From Triparma columacea (taxonomy: Eukaryota > Sar > Bolidophyceae > Parmales > Triparmaceae), in assembly GCA_030267965.1 (NCBI GenBank), contig BRYA01000527.1, positions 8,150-72,149 on the forward strand: a DNA stretch of 64,000 bases, in the 5' to 3' direction. This document shows positions 30,274 through 41,963 of this stretch, piece after piece. The first letter of the stretch is position 1. Each line of letters begins with the position of its first letter. The position numbers were made by a program, and so were the translations under genes. Below the pieces are notes generated by a model that had not been told where the DNA came from, ran no database searches, and saw only the letters and a list, made by a program, of their open reading frames with translations.

Positions 30274-32392
30274 ATGTCCTCTATGGACAACAAAATCTCC
30301 CCGGCTGGCGTCGACCGGTCAGAAAGTGTCCACAAAACCATATTAACTAAGCACCACGCCATGTACACCCCGAGAGTTTACCTCTTTATCATTATCATAT
30401 CCATGTAAGGCTTTCGGCTGTTAGCGTCCAGTGCCTTATTTTTGAGCTGCCTGCCCCCAGTTTCCCCCTTTCTCCGCTCACTCCCATCATCTCGCCACCT
30501 TAACTCAACGCAGAGCGTATGGTTTCCTCGTCCCTTTCTACGAGACCTCAATATACGGGCGCCTGATCTTCCAGGTGTTGGTCCCACCCTTCCTGGGAAT
30601 CTTCTCGTTCTACTTCTTGACTCCCTTCTCAATGCCGACCTTCGTACACACAACCCAACACAAGATGGCGTACGCTTTGTTCATGGTAATTGGGATTGCC
30701 ATCAAGGGGGTGGCCATATTCGGATCAGGTGGAGATCAGAATACCAGCATTAAGGTCCAGGGCGCTTACGACGCCGTTGCTGAGAGCATCTGGTGCATAG
30801 TCGTGTACACCATATACATATCGAAGAACCCTAACTACAACGAGACGTACCTGAAGTATGTCCTCCCCCCCCTCTATGTCTTCTCGACGATCTACAGCTT
30901 CCTCAGGGGATTCTCAGGGTATGCGGCACTTAGCGGAGCGGTCATCTGGGGCATATATAGCCTGATAGTCGGAATCTTCCTATTCTTCGACCAGCCTACA
31001 GCCTACTTCCGCAGAAAGTACAACCACCCGAGGCTTGGCTGGATCCAGACTCCCATCGGGTTCGATGGAGTTTACTTCTCCTACTACGTATTCATGGCAC
31101 TATCCATCGGGCCCGGCGCTGGAATCATCCTGGCCTACACCACGCATACGGATGCCTTTTACTACGAAGCCGTGTTGAAGAGCATCTCCATCCAGATGTT
31201 CGGTATCGCTGTAATCAACATCATCGAAAGAATCAGCCTCCGTACGAGCAGCGAGACGCGCCTTCGCACCATGTCGCTTCAGTTCTACCTCCTTATCGAC
31301 ACCATCCAGACCATCCTCTTCCTGGAGACGGAAGCCTTCGGCTGGACGTTCATTAAGGTCGTCCTCGTGCAGGAGGTCGGTGGCCTCTTCCTTCATAGCG
31401 GGATGAAGGAGGTCATCCTATGGGTGCTTGGCATTGCCTACAACGACCAGAACCCCCTCATGTCGACGTCTCTACCCCAGCTCAAGAAGCAGTTTTCCAT
31501 GCACATGTTCATCAACATAAGCAGTTGTATCATCGCCTACGTAGTCTTCACCTTTGAGAACATGGCACTAGATATGGCACCTAGCTACAACATGACCATG
31601 ACGAATACATCAGGCATCGAGATTTGGAATTATCAGGAGAAGGGATGCGCCTTGACGTGCCTCGGCTTCAGGACCGACAGGGGAACAGATGTTGCGAATA
31701 GCCCTGAGGTTGTCATGAGTAGGGAAACGTCGAGGGCTGGCGAGGTGTTAGGGGCGGTCTTCTTAATGAGGTTCATCTTCTGGTTCATTGAGAGGCGCTT
31801 GTGCGTCCGGCTGCACAAAAAGTTCTCACAATTTTCGACGGCCGTCGAATTAAAGAAGGAATCCGAGCGCTTTGACCGAACGACTAGAGACGAGATGACC
31901 GTTAAGATAGAGGACATGGAGCCCCACGAGTTGACTAAATGGCTGAGGGGCAACTATGCTGACATTCTGTCTGCTGATGCTGAGAGGCTAGGAGTCGACG
32001 AAGTCGACTACATCAACGATCCTCAGTTCAGTTTGGACAGGTTAAACGAAGATAAATTGTGGGACGACGCAGGCGCATTAAGGAAGGCCTTCTACAGCAA
32101 GTGCGTGGACGCTAAGGACTTTGGGGTGGAAATTAGACGGAGGAAGGCACATAAGAAGGAAGAAGAAGAAGACGACGAAGAAGAAGACGAGGAGGCGGCG
32201 AAAATTACCCGAATCATCAACGACAAAGACTTCTCGAACATTGCGAGCATCCCAATGCCGTTCCTGTGTCTGTCCTTGTGGATGTCGATACACCATACCG
32301 TGATGGCATTCAGAACAGCGACGGAAATGGTGATGATGGACGATACACAGGACAACAATGACCTTGTTTTCGAGAAGACCTATGCGGACTAG
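30274..32392 (+). CDS. Large multi-pass membrane protein of unknown function
   Basis: Model: join(30274..30404, 30514..32392), 669 aa; donor CCAT/GTAAGG, acceptor AACGCAG/A, phase 2. The protein has about nine or ten hydrophobic segments in residues 40-430, with FLVPFYETSIYGRL near the start and a central NIIERISLRTSSETRLR loop. Two extra segments come near residues 640-655 after a long acidic cytosolic region (EEEEDDEEEDEE). Potential glycosylation sites (NYNET, NMTMTNTS) are on the loops. It is not a match to any transporter signature that I know. The start was chosen at the first ATG after an in-frame stop; ATGs at 30283 and 30361 are alternatives. Confidence 0.65.
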
Positions 32393-32708
32393 ATTTGCAC
32401 CACGACATAAACTAATATTGACATTCAAAGCAGTTTTTTTGTTTCTGTTTGAGGTTTCTGGTTACAATTACATGAAATGTCATCTTCGTGAGCACCCCCC
32501 CCACTCTCTTCCCACCACTACATCCTGCGTGCGATGGAATTCAGTTGTGGCTGCGCTCGCTCCTTCGGGTTACAACCCCAAAACCATAAATCATCGCAGC
32601 CTGATGTTCAGACCACATCGACCAACAGCGGGAGATTTTACGGAACGCAGGTTCAAAATGCACAACCCCCCCCCACCCCCCCGTCCAACACGTTCTCTAA
32701 GTTGGGTC
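32393..32708. other. Convergent intergenic region
   Basis: 316 bases between the 3' ends of two convergent genes. Mixed composition with a CCCCCCCCACCC run at 32665-32685. No gene seen. Confidence 0.35.
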
Positions 32709-33515
32709 CTACTCCTTCCTGCTGGCGATCCGGGAAGAACGGCGCCCATTGGGGGTGTCGACGGTCCCTAGACCGCCTTTCTTCGCCGAGCCCCTCTTGC
32801 TCTTGGCAGGGGTAGACTTGGCAGGGGTAGACTTGGCCGGGGTAGACTTGGCCTTGGACTGCAGAGCAGTGAGTTGAGGTTCGAGGTTTGCAACATGGAG
32901 TTAGGGGCAGAATACTGAAGTAGTATGGGCGTTCGACACAAAATCTGGGACACGGACTTCCATACACGAGGCCACCCCCTCCAAGTCTTGCCTGGCACTC
33001 ACCTTCTTTCCCTTGGTTTTCTTGGCGCCCCCCTTGGAGAGCGAACCTGAGAGAACGAGTATTATGAGGAACCCAATAACACCAGTCTGCGAAGAATTAA
33101 ATAGATTATGGGCGAGTGGAATTCGTTAGTAGTGTGTGGAAGTGCACAATGACACACCTCACAAACCAAACCGACACTTGGGGGAGACAAGGTCTAATTT
33201 CAGATTCTATATGATCACATATCGATCGACATACATAAAATCGGACGTATAACTAAGCGTTATCTATGATTGTTTTACTTTCACGACCAAATATTGACTT
33301 GAAAGCACAAATTTGAAGTTCCAAAACACAAGCACAACGACAGGGCTCACTGGACTCTGAAATAAAACAAAATGGGCACTGTCACGATTATTCAAGGGTC
33401 TTCTTCCGGACAGGTTTTTACTTACGGCAACCATGGCGACGAGGTGGAATTCAGGAGGGATGAGTTCGAGAGGGTTCATGATTTTGAGAAATTTGGGGAG
33501 AAAAGCCATTTTCAT
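32709..33515 (-). CDS. Single-pass membrane protein with Lys-rich STPAK-repeat tail, 107 aa
   Basis: Model: complement(join(32709..32858, 33003..33086, 33426..33515)); every junction is phase 0 and GT-AG, and exons of 90, 84 and 150 bases give 107 aa. The middle junction rebuilds one continuous membrane span (VAMVA joined to TGVIGFLIILVLSGSL), which is the main support. The C-terminal tail has three KSTPA units and ends GRRSSRIASRKE, strongly basic and possibly RNA- or membrane-surface-binding. The arrangement resembles small tail-carrying ER proteins near the translocon, but this is a guess. A plus-strand open frame at 33372-33668 overlaps and is rejected. Confidence 0.6.
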
Positions 33516-33627
33516 GTTGACGAAACTTTTTGGATGAAATCAATTCTTGATAGTACTAGCGCAAATTACACCTCCGTCCCCCCCCTCCCCGTCCTATCCA
33601 CCCTCCTACTATACCCCCCGCCCCCGC

Positions 33628-35042
33628 TTAAACGTCGACAACCCGACTCAACCTTGCCATCTTGTTGAGTACCTTGTCCCCCTCCTTCACTATTCCCTCG
33701 TAGCCCTTCCCCCTTGTGCCCTTCTCAGTCCTCTCGACCACACCGTTGACCTTGTCAATCTTCACGTCCAGCCTGTTTGCCGAGATGAACCTCGAGAGGG
33801 TGCTGTCGATGTGCTCCCTGCTAACCCCGAAGGCGTCAGACATGTTGGCCAGGGTCACGGACTGGTAGGACCGGAGGAACTGCTCATAGCCCCTGACGAC
33901 GAGCTCCCTCACGATGTAGTTGCTGTGGGTCTTTAGGTAGATGTCCTTCTCCATGACGTTGGTAAGCTGGACGATGCCCCTCATGTAACCATCATAGGCA
34001 CCGTCGTAAAGGTCCTTGGCGACCTGCAGCACAATCTCCCCCTCCGCGTCGTTACCAAGCTGTGCCTTGACCTCGGGACAGTCGATGATGTCCTTCTTGA
34101 GTGAGGAGCGAGAGGAAGTCACGATTGAGGCGACGGTGCACAATTTACAGAACTGAGGGGGAGGGGGTGGGGGTGGGGAGGAGCGAAGCGACGACAGAAG
34201 GCGGTCGGGATTGTGCGATGAGCTCAAGGATGCGTCATTATCTGCGTATTCTATGCCATCACATTCTATTAATGTCGTCGTGGTGCGCACTCGTCCTGCC
34301 CCTTCTTACCTCCTTGAAACTAATGACCTCCTCAGCGTTGAAAGTCTTGACCCCCGCCTTCATCGAGTCCGCCGCCTTCTCGATCTCGCGGTCGCGAAGA
34401 TTGTGGAGGGCGAGATAGGCGGCGTGGCGGTTGCGCTTGTCCCAGTCGCCCCCGAGCTTGCAGTACTCGGCGACCTCCTCCATCAGCTTTCCGATGCCCT
34501 CGTTGGCAAACAGCATGTTCCTAGCCTCCCCAAAACCAGCCTCGATCTTCTTTCCGCTGCTGACTTTCTTCTCCGCTTTGATCTCTGCATAAATAGCATT
34601 GGAGCCCTCAAAGTCACCATGCTTCGCCAGCACGTTGGCCTTCGAGAACTGGATTTCTTGGATCTCAGTCTCACCTCCGGACTCCTTAGCGGCCGCCAGC
34701 TTCTCGTCCAGCGCTTTGATCTCCTCGCCAGCTTTCTTCTCGAGGTCCTGGAGGTGTGTGTGGTGTGGGGGTGGTGATATGATAGTGGGTGGGTGAGTGG
34801 GGGAAGAAAAAGAGCAGCCCGGCGCCCACCTGCAATCCTGTCCTAAGCGCAACACTCACATTCGACTTGCTGCCCAGCTTCAAGCCCATCTCCGCCACAC
34901 TGTCCCACATCTTAAATGCATTGTTCTCAACAAGGGCAGCCTTGACCTTTTCGACGTCTCCAGCACCACAAAGCGCCCTGTGGATATCGGCGGCAAGCTC
35001 GAGGTCGGGGTACAACTTCGGAGGTTCGGAAGACTCAGGCAT
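33628..35042 (-). CDS. RPN7: 26S proteasome regulatory subunit RPN7 (PSMD6)
   Basis: Model: complement(join(33628..34152, 34310..34747, 34860..35042)), 381 aa, close to the ~389 of human PSMD6; both introns phase 0. Motifs are the N-terminal DLELAADIHRAL helix, the ALDEKLAAAKESGGETEI coiled region, HAAYLALHNLRDREIEKAADS TPR-like helices and the C-terminal PCI domain (DAFGVSREHIDSTLSRFIS). RPN7 is a scaffold of the 19S lid. An unusual point is a low level of divergence in the short N-terminus: the family's usual N-terminal extension is trimmed. Confidence 0.95.
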
Positions 35043-35427
35043 CGGGGGTTCCTGGGAGGGTGAGGAGGAGAGGTGGGGGGGAGTGGTGGAGGGAATGTTG
35101 GTGGGTGGTGAGAGGGGAAAGGTGTGGGAGTTATGGGGAGGACACGGGGGTTTTATGGGACAGAGAACAGATTGGTATGCTTTTGTATCGCAATGAACGG
35201 AGACTGGGTTGTAAAATTTGAAGAGCAGGCCGCCCTCTTTCGGAGTCTGAATTGAGAAATGTTGTTCTGGGGCCTTCAAACGCAAAATGGGACTACAAAA
35301 GGCCTATAATGTCTCTGATTGCGGCCCTCCAGATGCAATTCAACGTCTAAATTACCTGCTTGTTGGGTAAATGAAAATGACAAAATGACCCCAAAATTGC
35401 CACAAAATTGGGAAACCAAACTTGTTC

Positions 35428-36912
35428 ATGAACCCTACAACACGCCAACCGGCCATGCGCCGCGTCTTACCCTTATTGCTTTCACTTTCGGCTTTGTTCT
35501 TGCCGGCCCAAGCAAGGTCGATCTTCCAGCCTCCAAACCCACTCCTGCTGTCATCAACAGAATTGGATGATCTTGAATTTGTCAAGACGTACATTGAGGC
35601 CAATGCGAACAACACTTTTCGTGAGCCCTCGGGAGTGCTTTCTCACCCGTATTTGGTCCCTTCGGGTCCCTATGATCAATGCTGGGATTGGGACTCTGTC
35701 TTCACCGGCACTGCCCTTTTGTCTCTAGGTTCTGCCCCCTATCTTGCAGGCTCAATGAAGAACTTCTTCGAGGCCACCGGCCCAACAGGTGACGTGACGA
35801 TTTGTCTAGACCCTTCCGATCCCAACCCCAGCTGCAGTTCCGACCCTTCAGACAACCCTGCAGTCGCTGCACACGCTAAACCCCTGCTCATCCAGGGCGC
35901 CCTAATAGCAGCCAGGTACACCGGCGACTACTCGCAATTTTTGGAGTACAAGGACAAGATGGAGCTCCTCCTGGACTACTGGGACAGGGAGAGGAAGGAC
36001 GAAGAGACTAACTTGTACGTCTGGCACGATCAAATGGAGAGCGGCGCAGACAACCTCGTCACTTCTCCCTGCCCCTCGAGCCGAAGCGGATGCTGGGTGG
36101 AAAAAGATTGCGGAAACAGGTGAGAATGCATCGTGTGAGTGGATTGCACAACCACTGTGAGTGGATTGCACAACCACTGTTGACGTCGTCAATGTCCATG
36201 CACTTTTAGTAACCCTTGCCACAACGCGCTTCACTTGCCCCCACTTCACAGCCTCTCGTCGGCCGACTTGATGACGGAGCTTTATAGGGAGCACAAGGCC
36301 TTTGCCGCCTTTCTGCAGGAGTGGGGGGATCAAGGCGCCTCAGATAAGATCGACAAGCACTTGCAGATCGCCGAGAGCATACGGGACGCCATGAACACCC
36401 ACCTCTGGAATAAAGACAAGGGGAGCTACATCGCCTACAACGTTACCTCTCGAACCCCGATCCTCAACGACGTATATTTGTTGGCCTTTCCACTCTTTGG
36501 GGACGATGTCTGTTCAACTGCTCAGGCTCAGGCGGTCGCCTCGCGCATATTCATGGATGACATGATGGGGGAATGGGGGGTCCGGAGCACCTCTTCGAAT
36601 GACCCTAGCTACAACAACGATAACCTCATCACCCCGTATTCCAATTGGCAAGGGCCGGTGTGGGCGAACGCTAACGCAATAATCGGGTACGGACTGCTGG
36701 ATAATGGGTACAAGGAGAAGGCGCTGGATTTGGCGAAAAGAACGATTGCTGTTATGGCGGAGGATCTCAGGAATAGCGGGACTTGGCATGAATGTTGGGA
36801 CTCGGAAGGGGGGGGTGGAGGGTTGGCTGCGGAAGGGTTTTTAAGCTGGAACACGCTAGGATACAGGTTGGTCGATGATATCGTCAGCGGTAAGAACCCC
36901 TTTAAAATATGA
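35428..36912 (+). CDS. Secreted glycosidase, (alpha/alpha)6-barrel, GH63/GH37-like
   Basis: Model: join(35428..36119, 36252..36912), 450 aa, phase 2. A signal peptide is visible (RRVLPLLLSLSALFLPAQA); ATG at 35455 is an alternative start that suits it better. Motifs of the six-hairpin glycosidases are CWDWDSVF (catalytic Asp region), YVWHDQMESGADN, PYSNWQGPVWANAN and GTWHECWDSEGGGG. These resemble mannosylglycerate/glucosylglycerate hydrolases and trehalase-like enzymes, which retain or invert alpha-linked glucosides or mannosides. Compatible solutes of marine algae are plausible substrates. Cys residues are spaced for disulfides. The intron carries an exact 22-base tandem duplication. Confidence 0.8.
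36135..36178. repeat. Exact 22-base tandem duplication in intron
   Basis: A 22-base unit starting GTGAGTGGATTGCAC is present twice in tandem, 36135-36156 and 36157-36178, with no mismatch. Each copy starts with a donor-like GTGAGT. It lies 15 bases after the true donor of the glycosidase gene. Confidence 0.9.
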
Positions 36913-37110
36913 CGTCGTATGCAAACATCCTAGACTACATGCAGAATCTTTGATTTTTTCTTCAACAGAGATCAGATAGATTTAGGCAATGGCAGTATCC
37001 CAGATACCCCACCTAAAATCAATCTCCTTTCCTCCCCAAAACGGCTTCAAATACCCCCCCCTATCACCACAATCCAAATCAATGCACCCCAAAAACTATA
37101 CCCGTTTTAG

Positions 37111-39418
37111 ATGAACGCCAAAATGAAGCGCATTTCGGGATCCTCTGGGCTATCTTCTACCATCGAGGACATCCTCAACAAAAATCCCGCCCCCTACAGC
37201 TCTGCTTCTCCACCGCCGATGTTTATCTTCGACTTTGATAGAACCTTGACCAACGGCATATCATCCCCTGGCGAAACCAATCTTTCTATGCTGGTTAGGG
37301 GCGGATCTTCCACCATCACCTCCCTCTCAAGGGCACAATCCCTCGGCTGCCCCCTCTATATTATAACTGCCAGACGTCCCTCCGCCTTGACGGTGGAGCA
37401 AATAAATGCCTCCCTCGATAATGCTCAGTCTGCCCTGTCTCCCTTTTTCCTCCGAGGCCCAGCGACGACCTTGAATCACAATGAGATCCCACTTGCCAGA
37501 GGCGGCCACATTTACGCGGCAGACTACCAGAAGGCTGCAGCCCTCGCTCACATCATCGGTGATTACAGACCCCCACCTTCAATATACTTCTTTGACGACG
37601 TGGTGGTCAACTCTTACATTGTCGCCACGACTACCTCCAAGCACCTTCCCCCCAAACATCCCCCCATCTCCCTTACCTCCTTTTGGTGGGATTCTTTCGA
37701 AGAGGAAGCTGGCCCCGACCCTACCATGACTCCTTCTCACACTGCAACAACCGATAGCAATTACGCTGACCACGCCCGCCATATGCTGGCCGCATTTGGA
37801 GTTACAGCCTCCGAGTGTGACGAGCGGATCGAATTATATAGGTCCATCACAAAGGGGAGCAGGAGCACTAGGAGAGCGGGAGAAGCTCTGAAGGAAGACG
37901 AGCTCGCGAGAGTGAAGGCGGCCTCCAAGGAGGTCCGTGCCAACATGGGTCCCTTAGAATCCGTTCTTGGTGCTCGGTTCGCTCGCGGGCCTCGTCCGCC
38001 CCCACCCTCCAATGACTGGCGAGCAAAGGCTGCCGCAGACAAATCTCGAGCCGCTGCTGCCAAAGCTCTCTTCCGGGATAGGCCTGTCTCCTCCCTCCCC
38101 CCCGGCCTGCTCTCGGATCCTCGTTGGGAAACGATGTTTCAGGTCGAATCGCCTGACGAAGGAACGACTGGGGGGCTCACTTTCGTCGCGACGCTCAGCG
38201 GCGCCTTTGCCATCAAGTCAGCCAACGACTTGGCCGAAGAGTACATCGGAACACATTTCCTTCACGCGGCTGGTGTACCCACCCCTGCTGTCATCATGAC
38301 TTTCCCAGGCGACGAAGAACACGCCTGCATTTTAAAAGCGGTCGAAGAGGTGGCAAAACAGTATTCACGGAGAGGCGACGCAGAGGGGGCGACCTCGATA
38401 ATGATGCACGGGCTAACGTCCATGCGCAAGTTTGACGGTCCGCTTCTCTTGATGGAGCTCGTCCCCGCAGCCTCGACCCTCAACCAGATCGGCGGACGCG
38501 CAAGTATTTTTCTTGAACCCGACATGGACCCTTTGTCTCGTACTCGCCTCGAATCTATAGGGCGTATGTGGATCCTTGACACTGTGCTCAATTTCCGCGA
38601 CAGGTTCACCTCGAGAATTAACTACTCAGAATATGATGCTGCGGTGGTGGCGGCGGAAAGCGAGGAAGATAAGGTGGCATTGACAGGGAATTGCGACAAC
38701 GTACTCATTTCAGAGGGAGGTGTAGGTATTGTAGCTGTAGGTGAGGCATTTATGTCTTCGCTATATTCCCCCTCGCAAACGATTCTCTTCTCCTCAGTTT
38801 CTCCCCCCCTCCCCCCTTCGCTCATGACTCATTGCAGACTCGCACGTAAAGCTCATCATAGGCAGTGATAATAGCGACGCTCGCTCTCGCTCCTTAGCAA
38901 TGTTGCTAGGATCGGTCTCGTCACTGCTTGCTGATGAGAGCAGCAACCCAATCTCCTTCGACTGGCTCCGTTTCACAGTTGAGGTCGTCTCGGGTCACTC
39001 ATTATCTGACAGCGCCCTCGAGGCGGCCCGCATTGGTGCTATCAAGGGACTTTTCGCCACGTCAAGCGCGGTATCATCTGCAAGGGCCGAAATAGAGAAG
39101 GGTATTGCCAACAGAAATGAGAAATGGACAGCTTCTCTCCTCCGGATTGACATAGAGGCGCTCTCGCTCGTTGCGAAAGAGGTAGAATCTAAGCTTGGCG
39201 AACATTGTGAAGTTTGTGTACCGCCTCAGCCTCTTGACGTTCCAGCAGCTCTGGAACCTAATGTTGGTTCAACTGTGGAAGGAATTGGAGCGAGCCCTCT
39301 GCTCTGGGCGCGTTTATCTGACGAGCTGAAGGAAGCCCTGGTGAATGAACGAGTGCTTGGTATATCTCCTGGACCGCACTCCGCAGGTGACTTCTGGTAC
39401 CTCGAACAAGGTGCCTGA
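37111..39418 (+). CDS. HAD-like domain fused to actin-fragmin-kinase-like domain
   Basis: Model: join(37111..38740, 38838..39418), 736 aa; donor GTAG/GTGAGG, acceptor TTGCAG/AC, phase 1. Residues ~36-200 have a HAD-type start (FIFDFDRTLTNG, with the two Asp) and IITARRP, resembling motif II. After a charged linker (220-350), residues ~370-620 resemble the Actin-fragmin kinase / phosphatidylinositol-kinase-like catalytic fold: FVATLSGAFAIKS with the ATP Lys, LLLMELVPAA, and VLNFRDRF followed by NCDNVLI with a downstream V-D-S metal-binding element rebuilt across the intron. AFK phosphorylates actin in Physarum. I have not seen this pairing described. There is no targeting signal; alternative start at 37126. 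Confidence 0.7.
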
Positions 39419-39520
39419 TTAAATATTATATATTATATTATTATAAACATAAATATCTTGCTCTCTTTTCTCTTCACTCAACAACACACTCAAAGATCTA
39501 CTGCTTCCCACAAAGGAATC

Positions 39521-41124
39521 ATGTACGGTTCAACAACCCCCCCCTCCATCCCCTCGCGCCCGCGTTCAACATCGAGCGGCGACGATCTCTTCGACTACGA
39601 TTCCGCAACCGAGGATTCATCCCATTCTCCAGCCCATCACTTCCTTCCCTCCGGCGAAGAAAATAATGATAAAAACTCCAGGGAGACCGACCAACTCCTA
39701 CCCTCTTCAGGAACACGGAGGACACATGGCGAGGACCAGAACAACAACAACAACATCCCATCCCGTGCTATTGAGTCCAGAGAGTACAGTCCCTTACCAG
39801 GAATTGGTCGATTATTGCATGGAGGTCACACCAGGGGTGTTCGCGGCGTCGACGCCAAGAGCCGGCGCAGGCACCGAAAAATGAAGAACTCCCTCAAGAT
39901 GCTCAAGGTCGATTCGTCATCCCGCCTCCGTTCAGGCAGCGATGCCGGCGACACCTATTTCGAGAGGGTCTCCGCATATAGCGCATACGAGAAGGTATCG
40001 TTCCCGATGCTTATCAACGCGGCCAAGGCGGAAGCGTGCCAGTACCCGAGCAGCACCGTTGCATTCGGGGAGGTGTCCAGGGAGTTCATGAGCAGGACGC
40101 TGGCAGGGTTCAATTGGGGAGAGTGGGGCTGGAAGTTGTACGATGGGGACGTGCTCCATTTCTTCCTTCTCGACGCCTCCGAAGTTGAAGAGCGCTCTGC
40201 TTCCTCCGTTGAAAGCCCCGTAGGGACTCGACCTTTGGGGTCCCGCGAGTGTGACATCTTCGTGTACGATTACGGATGCGTCGTGTTCTGGGGATTGGAT
40301 GCTTCGAACGAGCATAACTTTATAGATGCTCTCAATCCATTTTCGGAGGGAAAGCGATCGCCTGCGGACATGAAGGTGAGCGATCAAGGAACGCTGGCTT
40401 TGGTAAGGGCAACTCAAACAACCCTAACCTCTTGAGCGTGTCACAGGATAGCTCGGACACAATGTACTATGCATATGCAGACGCCTTAGAGGCCGTCGCC
40501 GTCAACGGAGGCTCTGAGGTGGTTGGGATTTCTTTTTTTGATGGTTGCATGTCAGACTCCGAGCGGTTCATTAGCGTCAAGAACGACAGGATAGTCCTGC
40601 ACTCCAAGGACAGAGTCCTGAAGCTGAGCTTGAGCTTCCCGATGGCGCAGTCTTGCAACCTGTTCATACTCGAGAGCCTCGTGACCACCCTGATTGAGGA
40701 AACGAGGATTTACCCTGCAAAGCTTCGCACCCACGGGACCTTCGGCCTATCCCTCCTGGCCACCCGGAAGCTGATGGGCAGGGTTTACGTAGACAGATGT
40801 AAGGTGACGCTATACAGCGACTTGCTGGAGGTGCCAAATTTCTTCTGGGACGATGACATTTACGAACCAGTTTATCAAGTGATGAAGAGCTATTTGGACT
40901 TGGCTCCTAGAATGAACGTGCTGAACACTAGGTTGACGGTGCTGGATGATTTGCTCATGATGCTAAATTCACTGAGTGAAAGTGCTCATTCGAGCCACTT
41001 GGAGTGGATTATCATATGGCTCATTGCCATTGAGCTGCTCTTCCAGGTTGGGTGGAATATATGCGTGAAGGACTTGGACATGTTCGGGATGAAGGACGAG
41101 TACGGCTGGGGGGGGGGGGAGTAG
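39521..41124 (+). CDS. RMND1/Sif-family (DUF155) protein
   Basis: Model: join(39521..40375, 40447..41124), 510 aa, phase 0, intron 71 bases. The first ~150 residues are Ser/Asn-rich and disordered with a basic KSRRRHRKMKNSL patch. The DUF155 core has ECDIFVYDYGCVVFWGL, LKLSLSFPMAQSCNL and the C-terminal helix LEWIIIWLIAIELLF that anchors family members in membranes. Known relatives (RMD1, Sif2, RMND1) are mitochondrial or vesicular and support translation or membrane traffic. The family is named with good confidence, but the compartment is not clear, since no presequence is visible. ATG at 39521 is the only in-frame ATG upstream of the domain. Confidence 0.85.
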
Positions 41125-41146
41125 GAAAGGAACTGCAGATTATACG

Positions 41147-41294
41147 AATCGAATGGGGTACCTAATGTAAATGCAATTTTGGTTTACAACACGAATGGGG
41201 TACCTAATGTAAATGAAACTTTGGTATACAACAGGGGGTAGTCTGCGCCCTTCTCATCGAATGGGGTACTAATGTAAATGAAACTTCGCCCTTC
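41147..41294. repeat. Three copies of a ~34-base element between convergent genes
   Basis: CGAATGGGGTACCTAATGTA-like units start near 41149, 41194 and 41259; the third lacks one C. Each is followed by AAATGAAACTTT or a close variant, and TTTACAACA/TATACAACA follows the first two. A short CGCCCTTCTCA is also repeated (41247, 41287). Spacing is about 42 and 65 bases. The array fills the whole gap between the stop at 41124 (plus) and the stop at 41295 (minus). Confidence 0.85.
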
Positions 41295-41963
41295 TCAAAC
41301 AACAACCCTGACGGTCTGGTTGACGGGGGGGCCCTCCCTCTCCATCCACCCCCTCCAAAACTTTTCCCTGGCCCTGGCGATGCTCCAGAACTGCAGGTCG
41401 TGCAAGCGAGCGAAGGTTGTTAGTTAGTTGAGTTGAACATTTCCACTATCAAATCTATTTTCACCCCCGCCATTCCCCCATCCCCTCACCTCCTTGACCT
41501 TCTCTTTTACGACCACCCCGTCGACGATGGTGAAGAGCGTTAACTTCTTCGCCCCGTCCCACATACACTTTGTCAGGCTCCCACCAGAACCAGAGACCCA
41601 AGTCTGCCCTTGTTTCACAACGCTCTTCGTAACGTTCACCAAACTGGCTGCCTTCTTCGGTTTACTACTAGTTTTTACAACATTAGTCCCCCCCCCCTTC
41701 GTCTTCACCTTCGGCCTTGTACTTGATCCACCCCAACCCCCAACAACCTCATTTTTGAAGTCATCGTTATCCCTCTTGTAAACTGTGTGTTCCCTCTTGG
41801 AACTTCTCGGAGCGGAACCCGACGCAGTCAAAATCCTCTCACCGGTACGTGTAACGCGTGTGTTCTTGGGGGCGGCTCTATACTTCTTTTTCTTTGGAGG
41901 CGATGGGGGAGGAGGGGAGAATTGGGTGGCTTTCTTGCGTTTTCGGAGTTTTACATCGTCCAT
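41295..41963 (-). CDS. Small basic protein, probably nuclear, 189 aa
   Basis: Model: complement(join(41295..41390, 41490..41963)), phase 0; donor GAG/GTGAGG, acceptor CTGCAG/TTC. The N-terminal half is Lys/Pro/Ser-rich with clusters that look like nuclear localisation signals (LRKRKKATQF, PPKKKKYR). The C-terminal part is more ordered: TKSVVKQGQTWVSGSGG, LTLFTIVDGVVVKEKV and the second-exon helix FWSIARAREKFWRGWM. The family is not recognised. The neighbouring gene at 39521 is convergent, and the spacer between the stops holds repeats. Confidence 0.6.

Noticed and set aside
33372..33668. 98-codon plus-strand open frame
   Set aside because: It overlaps the first exon of a minus-strand gene whose three exons join in phase and rebuild one membrane span, and its end runs into CT-rich sequence.
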